From: Pseudomonas sp. Choline-02u-1
GTDB lineage: Bacteria > Pseudomonadota > Gammaproteobacteria > Pseudomonadales > Pseudomonadaceae
Direction of reading: 5' to 3'
Assembly: GCF_002836515.1 (NCBI RefSeq)
Contig: NZ_PJBC01000016.1
Span: 1-49,972 of the forward strand
DNA length: 49,972 bases
In this document: piece by piece, positions 17,221-25,807 of the stretch
Numbering within the stretch: position 1 is the stretch's first letter
How the letters are laid out: each line of letters opens with the position of its first letter
The notes under the pieces: model-generated
What the model saw: only the letters and a program-made list of their open reading frames with translations
What the model was told of the DNA's origin: nothing
The model's database searches: none
Made by a program: the position numbers and the translations under genes

Positions 17221-18009
17221 ATGCCAACGACAAAAACCACAATCCTGCTCGGTGCATTGCTCGCGTTGCCCTTTACTGCTCAGGCCGCCGACACCACAAC
17301 CCACCTCGACAGCATCCAACAACAAGGCCAGTTGCGCGTCTGCACCACTGGCGACTACAAGCCCTACACCTTCAAGCGCAGCGACGGCGACTTCGAAGGC
17401 ATCGACATCAGCATGGCCCGCTCCCTGGCCGACAGCCTTGGGGTGAAGGTGCAATGGGTGCAGACAACCTGGAAGACCCTGATGCCCGACATGCAGGCCG
17501 GCAAATGCGACATCGGCATGGGCGGTATCTCGGTCACGCTCGAACGGCAGAAAAAAGCCTATTTCAGCAACACTCTCGACACCGACGGCAAAATCCCGCT
17601 GGTGCGTTGCGCCGATCAAGCGAAATACCAGACCATCGAACAGATCAACCAGCCCAACGTGCGCCTGGTGGAACCTGCCGGCGGTACCAACGAAGCCTTC
17701 GTCCATGCCTTCCTGCCCAAGGCGCAACTGGCCCTGCACGACAACGTGACGATCTTCCAGCAACTGCTCGACAACAAAGCCGACGTGATGATCACCGACG
17801 CCTCGGAAGCGCTGTATCAGCAGAAACTCAAACCGGGGTTGTGCGCAGTGAATCCGCATCAATACATGCAGTACGGTGAGAAGGCTTACTTGCTGCCGCG
17901 CGATGACATCAGCTGGAAACTGTATGTCGATCAGTGGCTGCATTTGAGCAAGGTCACTGGCAAGTATCAGCAGACGTTGAGCGAATGGATTGCGGTGCCG
18001 GGGCAGTAA
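17221..18009 (+). CDS. PheC-like periplasmic protein (cyclohexadienyl dehydratase / solute-binding family 3)
   Basis: This is an exported protein of 262 residues with a signal peptide ending LPFTAQA. The body is a family 3 solute-binding fold: LRVCTTGDYKPYTFK, KCDIGMGGISVTLERQKKAYFS, EPAGGTNEAF and NKADVMITDASEALYQ. These stretches, and EKAYLLPRDD near the end, resemble P. aeruginosa PheC, the periplasmic cyclohexadienyl dehydratase, more than amino-acid binding proteins. No ABC permease or ATPase genes lie nearby, which favours an enzyme over a transporter component. Whether it makes phenylpyruvate from prephenate or simply binds a solute cannot be settled here. The ATG at 17221 has only a weak ribosome site. 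Confidence 0.75.
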   Translation: MPTTKTTILLGALLALPFTAQAADTTTHLDSIQQQGQLRVCTTGDYKPYTFKRSDGDFEGIDISMARSLADSLGVKVQWVQTTWKTLMPDMQAGKCDIGMGGISVTLERQKKAYFSNTLDTDGKIPLVRCADQAKYQTIEQINQPNVRLVEPAGGTNEAFVHAFLPKAQLALHDNVTIFQQLLDNKADVMITDASEALYQQKLKPGLCAVNPHQYMQYGEKAYLLPRDDISWKLYVDQWLHLSKVTGKYQQTLSEWIAVPGQ

Positions 18010-18059
18010 CGGTCAATCGTCGTGCAGCGGTGACAGCGACTGTTCAGCTAACCATATAG

Positions 18060-18096
18060 CCTCGCGGTGACGGATAAGCGCTCCGTCACCGCGAGG
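18060..18096. terminator. Strong hairpin between convergent genes
   Basis: CCTCGCGGTGACGG and CCGTCACCGCGAGG form a perfect 14-pair stem with a nine-base loop, between the PheC-like stop and the DUF6124-like stop. It lacks a T-run but is well placed as a two-way terminator. Confidence 0.65.
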
Positions 18097-18102
18097 TTCG
18101 CT

Positions 18103-18465
18103 TCAAGCCTTCACTTCAACTTTGTCCAACGCCTGATTCACCGCGATCTCACCCAGCATCACTACCTGGGCGATGCCCAATAAAGTCTTGCGCTGCGAGT
18201 TTTCCAGTAACGCTGCGAAGTCATTGAGCATAACGCTGGCCGAACCCAGCGATTCGCTGGCATTGGCCAACAGGGATTCGCTGTCGTACGCCGGATTGGC
18301 GAGGAACATGCGTTCGGGCTGGTTGGTGGAGGCTTTGATGTGACTGGCGGGGGGCAGGTAATAATCCAGCGCACGCTCGGCGGCGTCGTGGAGTTTTTTT
18401 GAGTCTGGGGATTTGTAAGGGGATGCGGGATCGGTGTCCGGCGGATTGGGCGTGACTTTGAACAT
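18103..18465 (-). CDS. DUF6124-like small protein
   Basis: This is a cytosolic protein of 120 residues with the N-terminus MFKVTPNPPDTDPASPYKS that I associate with the Pseudomonas-specific DUF6124 family, then an alpha-helical body (LHDAAERALDYYL, LLANASESLGSASVMLNDFA, LGIAQVVMLGEIAVNQALD). Its function is unknown. AGAGGA eight bases upstream fixes the ATG at 18465. The gene is preceded by a leader of about 280 bases with strong secondary structure, suggesting RNA-level control. Multiple scattered copies of such genes are usual in pseudomonads. Confidence 0.75.
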   Translation of the reverse strand: MFKVTPNPPDTDPASPYKSPDSKKLHDAAERALDYYLPPASHIKASTNQPERMFLANPAYDSESLLANASESLGSASVMLNDFAALLENSQRKTLLGIAQVVMLGEIAVNQALDKVEVKA

Positions 18466-18745
18466 GGATGAATCCTCTAGCGCGATTACCAAAAGGCGAC
18501 ATCACCCTCGCTACCAAACGAAGGGTGGCGGCCATACGCGGGTTGGTAGACCGGTCGCACTAGAACCCGGCGCCCACGAATGGGCCCCACGCATGACCAC
18601 CATAAACTCGAACGCTGAGAAGCGCCTGAATCAGGTGACGCAATGCATCTAGACACGAAGCGGGCTACCAAACCCGATCACTGAGATCAGTGACCCAGGG
18701 ACGATAGAGCCCGCAGGCTAGACGCACAAGCCGGCGGATTCTGTC
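18466..18745 (-). ncRNA. Structured leader RNA (C4-antisense-like?) upstream of the DUF6124-like gene
   Basis: Read on the minus strand, the 280 bases before the gene hold several strong stems. GCGGGCT/AGCCCGC (18708-18714 with 18660-18666) encloses TCACTGA/TCAGTGA (18693-18678). GCCCA-TTCG-TGGGC lies at 18585-18572. CACCCT pairs with AGGGTG (18527-18503). One CTACCAACC (18549-18541) is complementary to TTTGGTAG sites at 18672-18665 and 18518-18511, so it could pair either way. This is the layout of a switch or of antisense attenuation as in the phage C4 RNA family; the identity is a guess. The rest of the gap to dusA (18746-18994) shows nothing I can name. Confidence 0.5.
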
Positions 18746-18994
18746 TTAGGTGTAGGGGGAGGCGCAAGACAACGTAGGCTTCGGATGACTTTCACCGGTC
18801 AGATTTAAACAAGCGCCTGCGCAACCGTTTAAACGGATACTGAAGGACAGACAACAGGCAGAAATACACTTCCTCCCATCAGGCCGAGCGCCTCAGAGCC
18901 CCGTTCAAACCACAAACAGCGCCTCGCAAGCCTTTGCCTGTTCGCAGACCTGATAAACTCCTGAACCTTCGCCTTCTTGATCCAGATTCCTCAC

Positions 18995-19981
18995 ATGTCC
19001 CTACAGCCCACCCCACTCTCCCGCCGTTTTTCCGTCGCCCCGATGATGGATTGGACGGACCGCCATTGCCGGTACTTCCTGCGCCTGTTGTCCAAGCACG
19101 CCCTGCTCTACACCGAAATGGTCACCACTGGCGCACTGCTCAACGGCGATCACGAACGTTTCCTGCGTCACAACGAAGCCGAGCACCCTCTCGCCCTACA
19201 ACTAGGCGGCAGCGTTCCACTGGATCTCGCCGCCTGCGCGCGCATGGCCGAGGAGCACGGCTACGACGAAGTGAATTTGAACGTAGGCTGCCCAAGCGAT
19301 CGTGTGCAGAACAACATGATCGGGGCGTGCCTGATGGGGCACCCGCAGTTGGTCGCCGATTGTGTGAAGGCGATGCGTGATGCGGTGTCGATTCCGGTGA
19401 CGGTGAAGCATCGGATCGGGATCAACGGGCGTGACAGTTATGCCGAGCTGTGTGATTTCGTCGGTACGGTGCGGGATGCCGGGTGCACGAGTTTTACCGT
19501 GCATGCGCGGATTGCGATTCTGGAGGGGTTGTCGCCGAAGGAAAATCGCGACATTCCGCCGTTGCGCTATGACGTGGCGGCGCAGCTGAAGACGGATTTT
19601 CCGACGTTGGAGATTGTGCTGAATGGCGGGATCAAGACGATGGAGGCCTGTCACGAGCATCTGCAGACGTTCGACGGTGTGATGTTGGGGCGTGAGGCTT
19701 ATCACAATCCGTATTTGCTGGCGGAGGTGGATCAGCAGTTGTTTGGCAGTTCGGCGCCGGTGATCAGTCGGGCTGAGGCGTTGGCGCAGTTGCGTCCTTA
19801 TATAGCCGAGCATTTGCTGGCGGGTGGTGCGATGCATCACATCACGCGGCATGTGCTGGGTTTGGGCACGGGATTCCCCGGGGCGCGCAAATTTCGGCAG
19901 CTGTTGTCGGTGGATATTCACAAGGCCAATGATCCGCTGGCGTTGCTGGATCAGGCGGCTGAGTTGCTTGAAGGTCGTTGA
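18995..19981 (+). CDS. dusA: tRNA-dihydrouridine(20/20a) synthase DusA
   Basis: This flavoenzyme reduces U20/U20a in the D-loop of tRNAs. It has 328 residues. The FMN-binding N-terminus RRFSVAPMMDWTDRHCR is typical of the DusA branch, NLNVGCPSDRVQ carries the catalytic cysteine, KHRIGI and FTVHARIAILEGLSP follow, and GVMLGREAYHNPYLL binds phosphate. The ATG at 18995 was chosen because the alignment begins at SRRFSVAP; a TTG 18 bases earlier is less likely. It is a single gene with an intrinsic terminator directly after it. Confidence 0.95.
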   Translation: MSLQPTPLSRRFSVAPMMDWTDRHCRYFLRLLSKHALLYTEMVTTGALLNGDHERFLRHNEAEHPLALQLGGSVPLDLAACARMAEEHGYDEVNLNVGCPSDRVQNNMIGACLMGHPQLVADCVKAMRDAVSIPVTVKHRIGINGRDSYAELCDFVGTVRDAGCTSFTVHARIAILEGLSPKENRDIPPLRYDVAAQLKTDFPTLEIVLNGGIKTMEACHEHLQTFDGVMLGREAYHNPYLLAEVDQQLFGSSAPVISRAEALAQLRPYIAEHLLAGGAMHHITRHVLGLGTGFPGARKFRQLLSVDIHKANDPLALLDQAAELLEGR

Positions 19982-19998
19982 TTGATGGTTTGAGTGTG

Positions 19999-20028
19999 CG
20001 GGCGACGCATGAGCGTTGCCCGTTTTTT
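19999..20028 (+). terminator. Intrinsic terminator of dusA
   Basis: CGGGCGACGC-ATGA-GCGTTGCCCG is followed by seven T, 18 bases after the dusA stop. Confidence 0.88.
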
Positions 20029-20056
20029 TGATGTACTGACAGGATGTCTTTCGTTT

Positions 20057-20428
20057 ATGCCCGCATTTACTTTTTCTCGTTTCAAGCGTCTCACCCTCCT
20101 CGCCTTGTTCAGCTTCACTTCCAACGTTTATGCGCACTGCGATGGCTTTTGCATGGGCCGTACCGATACGCCGTGGGAGGTGACGCAGTTTTCCGGCTTG
20201 ACTTTGGTGTCTTTGATCCTCGCACCTATTTCGTCTAGCCAGGAAACGACCGACAGTCACAAGCGTGTTTACTCCGCCGAGGAGCAAGAAGACGCGCGAC
20301 TCTATCTGGCCAGCAACGGCATGCTGCAGGCCGCGTATTTCACCTCGGCCTTGCAGCGCTTTCGTCAGGAGTCGTCGGATTCGACGTTAAACGATCTCGC
20401 CGTGGCTGCGTTGATCAGCGCTCAGTGA
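20057..20428 (+). CDS. Small exported protein, DUF2388-like
   Basis: The product has 123 residues. An N-terminal signal peptide (MPAFTFSRFKRLTLLALFSF...VYA) is followed by a short Cys-containing stretch. The C-terminal region EDARLYLASNGMLQAAYFTSALQRFR resembles the helical core of the Pseudomonas DUF2388 family (DDAA.FVAS.G...A.LE.AL..LR). Its role is unknown, probably periplasmic. The ATG at 20057 has AGGAT about ten bases upstream. The stop codon is immediately followed by the uppP stop on the other strand, with no intergenic base. Confidence 0.65.
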   Translation: MPAFTFSRFKRLTLLALFSFTSNVYAHCDGFCMGRTDTPWEVTQFSGLTLVSLILAPISSSQETTDSHKRVYSAEEQEDARLYLASNGMLQAAYFTSALQRFRQESSDSTLNDLAVAALISAQ

Positions 20429-21262
20429 TCAGGCTGCCGCTGCGGCGGTCCAGTTGACCCAGCCAAACAGCCACGTCGCCAGAATCAACAATCCAAAACC
20501 GATCCGGTACCACGCGAACGCGGCGTAGCTGTGGTTGGCGATAAATTTGAGCAGGCCACGCACGGCGATCATGGCGAAGATGAAGGCGGTGACGAAACCG
20601 AGGGCGAAGACAGGCAGGTCGTTGGGCTGGAACAGGTCGCGGTATTTGTAGCCGGAGTACACCGCGGCACCAACCATGGTGGGCATGGCGAGGAAGAACG
20701 AGAACTCCGTGGCGGCTTTACGTGAAAGGCCGAAGAGCAGCCCGCCGATGATGGTCGAGCCGGAGCGCGAGGTGCCGGGAATCATCGCCAGGCATTGTAC
20801 GAAACCGACTTTCAGCGCGTGAGACCAGCGCATGTCATCGACATGTTCGACGCTGACTACATGGCTGCGCTGTTCGGCCCACAACATGACGATGCCGCCG
20901 ACGACCAGTGCAACAGCAACGGTGACTGGATTGAACAGATACTCATGGATGGCGTCGGCGAACAACACGCCGAGGATAACGGCGGGGAAAAACGCGATCA
21001 GCAGATTAAGCGTGAAGCGTTGCGCGTTGCGCTCGGTGGGCAGGCCTTTGACGATTTCGAAGATCTTCGGACGAAACTCCCAGACCACCGCAAGAATCGC
21101 CCCCAGTTGAATAATGATGTTGAACGCCATGGCGCGCTCACCGCCGAATTCGAGCAGGTCAGCGACAATAATCTGGTGGCCGGTACTCGATATGGGCAAG
21201 AACTCGGTCAGGCCTTCTACCGCGCCTAATATCAATACCTGGAAAAGGGTCCAGAAATCCAT
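20429..21262 (-). CDS. uppP: Undecaprenyl-diphosphatase UppP
   Basis: This integral inner-membrane enzyme dephosphorylates undecaprenyl pyrophosphate, recycling the lipid carrier used by peptidoglycan and exopolysaccharide assembly. It has 277 residues and about eight hydrophobic segments. The BacA/UppP motifs [14 protein letters not shown] (residues 16-29) and [13 protein letters not shown] are intact. A ribosome site GGAGGA overlaps the region just before the ATG. It lies at the left border of the exopolysaccharide island, whose Wzy pathway releases the same carrier, so proximity may be functional; it is otherwise a housekeeping gene. Confidence 0.95.
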   Translation of the reverse strand: MDFWTLFQVLILGAVEGLTEFLPISSTGHQIIVADLLEFGGERAMAFNIIIQLGAILAVVWEFRPKIFEIVKGLPTERNAQRFTLNLLIAFFPAVILGVLFADAIHEYLFNPVTVAVALVVGGIVMLWAEQRSHVVSVEHVDDMRWSHALKVGFVQCLAMIPGTSRSGSTIIGGLLFGLSRKAATEFSFFLAMPTMVGAAVYSGYKYRDLFQPNDLPVFALGFVTAFIFAMIAVRGLLKFIANHSYAAFAWYRIGFGLLILATWLFGWVNWTAAAAA

Positions 21263-21725
21263 TAATCCTCCGTCAGAGCACTCAGGGTGAGCGACCGGTT
21301 CAATAACACTCAGGGGTTGAGTATCTGAAGTAATGCATACGGCGATTCACCGATCCGGAAGCATAGGGTTTATCCAGAGTTAGACTCAAGTGCTGTTAGT
21401 AATCGTCTGCCGACGAACTAAACGGAAAAAATTTAGTTCTACTCCAACAAATATTTCATTTCAGATATGAAGTGTGATGTACTTCACACATTGCCTACGT
21501 GGCCAATCAATGGCAAAAGGACATAAAAAATCCATCGCCATACGCTCAGAATAGTGGCACCATTGCATATAGCCATCATCTACGCGTTAGTTCACAACTC
21601 CGAGAAAATCAACTAAAAGCCTGAAAAGCTTAGTTATTGTTAGAAAACTCGGGAGATACGTCTAAAATCCGCTCAAATGTTACCAATTGTCAGTCACAGA
21701 TGAGAACCGGTGCTTTAACATCCCG
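21263..21725. other. AT-rich divergent promoter region between uppP and the first winged-helix gene
   Basis: This region has no gene. It holds a CRP/Vfr-like site (21473-21488), an inverted repeat AACTAAA...TTTAGTT (21416-21438) and a TTGTTAGA motif (21637-21644) that recurs in other promoters of the island. Base composition is far more AT-rich than the genes around it. Confidence 0.7.
21473..21488. promoter_or_regulatory. CRP/Vfr-type binding site
   Basis: TGTGATGTACTTCACA is an exact TGTGA-N6-TCACA palindrome, the consensus for CRP and its Pseudomonas homologue Vfr. It lies about 250 bases before the winged-helix gene and about 210 bases before uppP. Confidence 0.6.
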
Positions 21726-22493
21726 ATGTCAGCACCTAATTCGAGTCAACGCATGATGCTCTCAGGGAACTTGGCGACTAGAAGTCCGCGCCCGACAAAT
21801 GATGAATCCGGTGTTCTTGCTCTGGGTCGTACACTGGGTGTGGCTGACCATTTCAGATCGCTGATCGCAAAGCACATGCAGTCCGATATGATCCTGGAAA
21901 CAGCTGCCTTCACTAGTTCGTATAAAGAACAAGGTTACATCGGTTCTTATCGCGCCATTTTCCTCATCATCGATAGCCCACAGGCCCTCGAAGACAATCT
22001 GGCTCTGGTGCAGAACCTGCGCAATGACAACTTGAAACCGCTTATTTGCGCAGTCGTCACCGGCCGCGGCGCCGTCAACAAACTCAAGTATTTTCTTGCT
22101 GGGGCGGATGCCTGTATCAAGCTCAACACACTGGGCGATGACAGCGAAGACTTGCTGGCGGAGTTCTTCAACAGCGAAGACTGGCAACGAGATATCAATC
22201 TGACGCTTGATCCGACACGGATCTGCCTGATGGACAGTCGGCGCAAACTCGATATCTCTTTTGCCGAGATGAAGATCCTCGAGGCCTTTGCGAACACCGG
22301 CAATCACATTCTGAGTCATGATGAAATCGCCGGCATCATGGGCCTCAACACCAATTTCTACGATCCTCGAGCGCTGGAAAAATCAATCAGCCGCTTGCGT
22401 GGAAAAATCAAGGACATGTATGGTACAAACGCGATTCAGAGCATCCGCGGCTACGGCTATCGCCTGATGCGGGGTCTGATATCGACTGCTTGA
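21726..22493 (+). CDS. Response-regulator-like protein with degenerate receiver and OmpR-type winged helix
   Basis: The protein has 255 residues. The N-terminal half reads like a receiver domain: AIFLIIDSPQALEDN could supply the phosphoacceptor Asp, AVVTGRG the Thr, and ADACIKLN the Lys. The first strand lacks the usual Asp-Asp pair. The C-terminal half (about 155-250) is a trans_reg_C winged helix: ISFAEMKILEAFANTGNHIL, then ALEKSISRLRGKIKD, ending IQSIRGYGYRLMRG. No sensor kinase is adjacent. The start is uncertain: ATG 21726 is given, and TTG 21687 and ATG 21753 are alternatives. It probably controls the neighbouring exopolysaccharide genes. Confidence 0.7.
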   Translation: MSAPNSSQRMMLSGNLATRSPRPTNDESGVLALGRTLGVADHFRSLIAKHMQSDMILETAAFTSSYKEQGYIGSYRAIFLIIDSPQALEDNLALVQNLRNDNLKPLICAVVTGRGAVNKLKYFLAGADACIKLNTLGDDSEDLLAEFFNSEDWQRDINLTLDPTRICLMDSRRKLDISFAEMKILEAFANTGNHILSHDEIAGIMGLNTNFYDPRALEKSISRLRGKIKDMYGTNAIQSIRGYGYRLMRGLISTA

Positions 22494-22770
22494 GTCTCGG
22501 GCAGTCTTCCCTTTTGCATACGAACGAAGGATCGTCTGATGCAGCCATATCTTTTCAGTTGCACTTCATATTTATTAAAACTCAAGCACTTGAATGAGCG
22601 CTGCAACACACCCCATAACAATAAAACGCCATAACATAGCTGCAGACCGAGTGGAATTTATCGACGGCCATTTTCGGCCCGAACCCTGCCTACGATTACT
22701 TCCGAGGAAGTCATTGCTCGCCTGCCGATTTATCTTTTAGCCAATTTTGGTGTGTATTTAGGAGAGAGAC

Positions 22771-23430
22771 ATGGAAACGAGTACAACCCTCCCCAGAAAA
22801 TATTTTGTTGTTGTGACGCACAGCACAACGTCGCAACGTGAACTGGAAAGCATCTTGTCCAGTGAGCGTTTCAATTCGTTTGGCACGTCGCAGGCACAAA
22901 TGTTCGTTGAAGGTGTTGCTTCGCCCTCTTCCGCCCCGATGGTCATGGAGTTCAGTTACCCAAGCCTCAGCCGAAAGAATGTTGCGCGCAGTATCGAACA
23001 TGATACTCAGCGCATACTGGCCACTCTTGAAAATGAATGGCGAGCCGCGCAAACAGACAATCCGTTTCAAAGCTTCGCGACACACACTGCAGAAAGAGCT
23101 CATATCACGCATGTCAGCGAGAATACCGAGCCTTGCAGCGACACTTGGCATCTTGACGATGATCAGGGCGTATTGCTCAAGGACAATATTGCGATCAGCC
23201 TGACCGGCCTGGAAACCGCTCTGGTCAGGAAAATGCTGAGCCATGAAGAGCGCGTTGTCAGTCGTGATGACTTGATCATCAGTATTGGCCGGGAGCCCGA
23301 GCAATACCGGGGTCTGGAGATGTGCCTGAGCCGCTTGCAGGACAAATTCAAGAGCGCCAGTAATGGTGAGCGATTGTTCCGCGCCGTAAGAAATCGCGGA
23401 TATTGCTTGATCCAGGAAGTCGTCGCGTAA
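22771..23430 (+). CDS. Orphan winged-helix transcriptional regulator
   Basis: The protein has 219 residues. The N-terminal 110 residues match nothing I recognise. The C-terminal part (about 130-215) is a second OmpR-type winged helix: IAISLTGLETALVRKMLSHE, ERVVSRDDLIISI, GLEMCLSRLQDKFKSA and FRAVRNRGYCLIQ. There is no receiver aspartate. An excellent ribosome site AGGAGAGAGAC precedes the ATG at 22771. It lies 277 bases after the other winged-helix gene and 390 before the initiating glycosyltransferase, in the same direction. Two consecutive regulators of this type suggest paired control of the polysaccharide. Confidence 0.7.
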   Translation: METSTTLPRKYFVVVTHSTTSQRELESILSSERFNSFGTSQAQMFVEGVASPSSAPMVMEFSYPSLSRKNVARSIEHDTQRILATLENEWRAAQTDNPFQSFATHTAERAHITHVSENTEPCSDTWHLDDDQGVLLKDNIAISLTGLETALVRKMLSHEERVVSRDDLIISIGREPEQYRGLEMCLSRLQDKFKSASNGERLFRAVRNRGYCLIQEVVA

Positions 23431-23821
23431 TCGCAGACGGCACTCACACCGAGACAGACAGATATAAAGTGCGACTACAACAACAAGAAGAGCACTCTGT
23501 TTGGTTTCACCTCACTGATCAATTCAAAACTTCCCTACCTCCATCCCGCCAACAGTAACAAATACATCCCCGCCTTTTCATCCCCTGCTCCACGACCTTT
23601 TCTAACAGACTTCTATTTAAATATTAGAAAGTTGGCACAGTGCCATCTTGTTAGAACTCGTCAGACACCATTTCGGACAATAACTTAGTCTATTGGCTGA
23701 CGACAGTTCGGCTCTCGATGTTGTTACCTCAAGGCACTCGCTAAAACAAAAACAATAAGTCTGCATAACAACTCGGCTTTCAACTGTTGAAACCTGAATG
23801 GACGTCTTTTGGGGATATCGT
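23431..23821 (+). promoter_or_regulatory. AT-rich promoter region of the initiating glycosyltransferase gene
   Basis: No gene is seen. It contains TGGCACAGTGCCA (23633-23645, perfect palindrome), TTTCAACTGTTGAAA (23778-23792, perfect 15-base palindrome), and TCTAACA (23601) facing TTGTTAGA (23648). These are candidate operators for the two winged-helix regulators; promoter elements themselves are not clear. Confidence 0.55.
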
Positions 23822-25216
23822 ATGGATCTTTCTCTCAGTATCAATCGAAGCACGGGCCTCAAGGGACTGACCTTTTGGGGCCAATGGGCGCTGGCGCAGG
23901 CCTTTATTGTGACGCTGCTGTTCATTCTCGCGGAACAGCATACCGGTACTGTCGCGTTCTACTACCGAATGTGCGCCACCCTCGCCGTCCTGGCCTCGGT
24001 GCCGGCTTACACATTCAGCGGCGTTTATCGCAAACGCGACAACTACCTGACCGGCCTCGGCCGCTTGTTCATGGGCTGGTCGATGACCATGGCCGCGCTG
24101 GCGTGCATCGCGTTTGTCTGCCAGGCCGATGAGCTGTTTTCCCGTCAGGTGATTCTGAGCTGGGCGGTGTATGGCTTCCTCGGTCAGGCGTTCCTCTATG
24201 CGCCGCTGCATGCGTTTTCCAAGTACTACCAGCGTTCGCGTAAAAGCGAGCACCGGACGCTGATCGTCGGCACCGGCGAGCTGGCGCTGGGCCTGGCGAG
24301 GAAACTCAGTCAACTGGAAAACCTGCCACTGATCGGTCTGGTCAGTAACGGAGACAAACCTGTGCTCGCCTCGGATGCCCCGCGTGTCGTTGGCGCGCAG
24401 GACGAGTTGCTCGAGCTGATCGAAGCCCATGACATCCGTCGCTTGTACATCACCCTGCCGCTGTGCGAAGCAGCAAAAATCGAAGCGATGTATGTCGATT
24501 TGCTCGGCGCCAACGTCGATGTGGTGTGGGTGCCGGACCTGAACAGCCTGACCCTGCTCAACCACTCGGTGAAAGTCGTGGACGGTCTGCCGGCGATCTA
24601 CCTCAACGAAAGCCCGCTAACCAGCCGCCCGACCGCTGCGCTGAGCAAGAGTCTGGTTGAGAAAACCGTGGCATTCCTGGCGATCATCGCGCTGAGTCCG
24701 CTGCTGTTGATCATCGCTCTGGCGGTGAAACTCAACTCGCCCGGCCCGGTGTTTTTCAAGCAGGATCGGCATGGCTGGAACGGCAAGGTAATTAAGGTCT
24801 GGAAATTCCGCTCAATGCGTGTCCACGATGACCGTGAAGTGAAACAGGCCAGCCGCAATGACTCGCGGATCACCGCCGTAGGTCGCTTTATTCGCCGCAC
24901 CTCGCTGGATGAGTTGCCGCAACTGTTCAACGTCCTGCAGGGGCACATGGCGCTGGTGGGTCCGCGGCCGCATGCGGTGGCGCACAACAATTACTACTCG
25001 GGCAAGATCCTCGCTTACATGGCGCGCCACCGGATTAAACCGGGCATTACCGGCCTGGCGCAGATCAGCGGCTGCCGCGGTGAGACCGACACCCTCGACA
25101 AGATGCAGAAGCGTGTCGAGATCGACCTGCAGTACATCAACAGCTGGTCGTTGTGGCTGGATCTGAAGATTCTGGTAAAGACACCGTTTACGTTGTTGTC
25201 GAAAGACATTTACTGA
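23822..25216 (+). CDS. Undecaprenyl-phosphate glycosyl-1-phosphate transferase (PslA/WcaJ-like)
   Basis: It starts repeat-unit synthesis by moving a hexose-1-phosphate, probably glucose, from UDP-sugar onto undecaprenyl phosphate. The 464 residues show four N-terminal hydrophobic segments, a CoA-binding-like Rossmann region (about 130-265, beginning TLIVGTGELALGLARKL), one further membrane segment and the catalytic bacterial sugar transferase domain. That domain contains SPGPVFFKQDRHGWNGK, KVWKFRSMR, RRTSLDELPQLFNVL and GHMALVGPRPHAV. GGGGAT before the ATG at 23822 favours this start over the ATG at 23798. It is the only initiating transferase of the island. Confidence 0.88.
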   Translation: MDLSLSINRSTGLKGLTFWGQWALAQAFIVTLLFILAEQHTGTVAFYYRMCATLAVLASVPAYTFSGVYRKRDNYLTGLGRLFMGWSMTMAALACIAFVCQADELFSRQVILSWAVYGFLGQAFLYAPLHAFSKYYQRSRKSEHRTLIVGTGELALGLARKLSQLENLPLIGLVSNGDKPVLASDAPRVVGAQDELLELIEAHDIRRLYITLPLCEAAKIEAMYVDLLGANVDVVWVPDLNSLTLLNHSVKVVDGLPAIYLNESPLTSRPTAALSKSLVEKTVAFLAIIALSPLLLIIALAVKLNSPGPVFFKQDRHGWNGKVIKVWKFRSMRVHDDREVKQASRNDSRITAVGRFIRRTSLDELPQLFNVLQGHMALVGPRPHAVAHNNYYSGKILAYMARHRIKPGITGLAQISGCRGETDTLDKMQKRVEIDLQYINSWSLWLDLKILVKTPFTLLSKDIY

Positions 25217-25305
25217 GGTTCAGCGCTTCAGATCGCAAGGGGACGAAAGTCCCCTTTTTTGTGGGCGGGATTTGGCACACCGCTTTCGATTACCGGTACG
25301 AACAA

Positions 25306-25801
25306 TGTGAGAGTGGGCTTGCTCACGAAGCGCTGGGCCAGGCTATGGGATGTTGAATGCGCCGGCGCCTTCGCGAGCAAGCCCGCTCCCACAGGGGGTT
25401 TGGCTGATGGCCGGGATGTCTGGCGTGCCGACGATTTACTGTGGGAGTGGGCTTGCTTGCGAAAGCGCTGGGTCAGGCGATGGCGATGTTGAATGTGCCG
25501 GCGCCTTCGCGAGCAAGCCCGCTCCCACAGGGGGGTTGGGTGAAGGCCGGGATGGATGGCGTGCCGACGATCTACTGTGGGAGTGGGCTTGCTTGCGAAA
25601 GCGCTGGGTCAGGCGATGGCGATGTTGAATGTGCCGCCGCCTTCGCGAGCAAGCCCGCTCCCACAGGGGGTTTGGCTGATGGCCGGGATGTTTGGCGTGC
25701 CGACGATCTACTGTGGGAGTGGGCTTGCTCACGAAAGCGCTGGGTCAGGCAGTGGGATGTTGAATGCGCCGGCGCCTTCGCGAGCAAGCCCGCTCCCACA
25801 G
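25306..25801. repeat. Tandem array of four REPINs (about 136-base period)
   Basis: Four inverted REP pairs lie head to tail at 25306-25394, 25438-25531, 25575-25666 and 25711-25801. They are separated by near-identical spacers (GGGTTTGGCTGATGGCCGGG...). Left arms vary (GTGAGAGTGGGCTTGCTCAC, GTGGGAGTGGGCTTGCTTGC), while right arms are constant. The array fills the gap between two convergent genes. The open frames running through it are repeat artefacts. Confidence 0.9.
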
Positions 25802-25807
25802 GCGCGC

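Noticed and set aside
20044..20238. Alternative 64-residue frame overlapping the DUF2388-like gene
   Set aside because: It lacks a signal peptide or family match; the other frame has both.
21552..21568. TGGCACCATTGCAT as a sigma-54 promoter
   Set aside because: The GG-to-GC distance is 9 bases, not 12.
25306..25801. Regularly spaced repeats that look like a CRISPR array, and open frames running through them
   Set aside because: The repeats are inverted REP pairs with conserved spacers and the reading frames are by-products of the palindromes; no cas gene is present.
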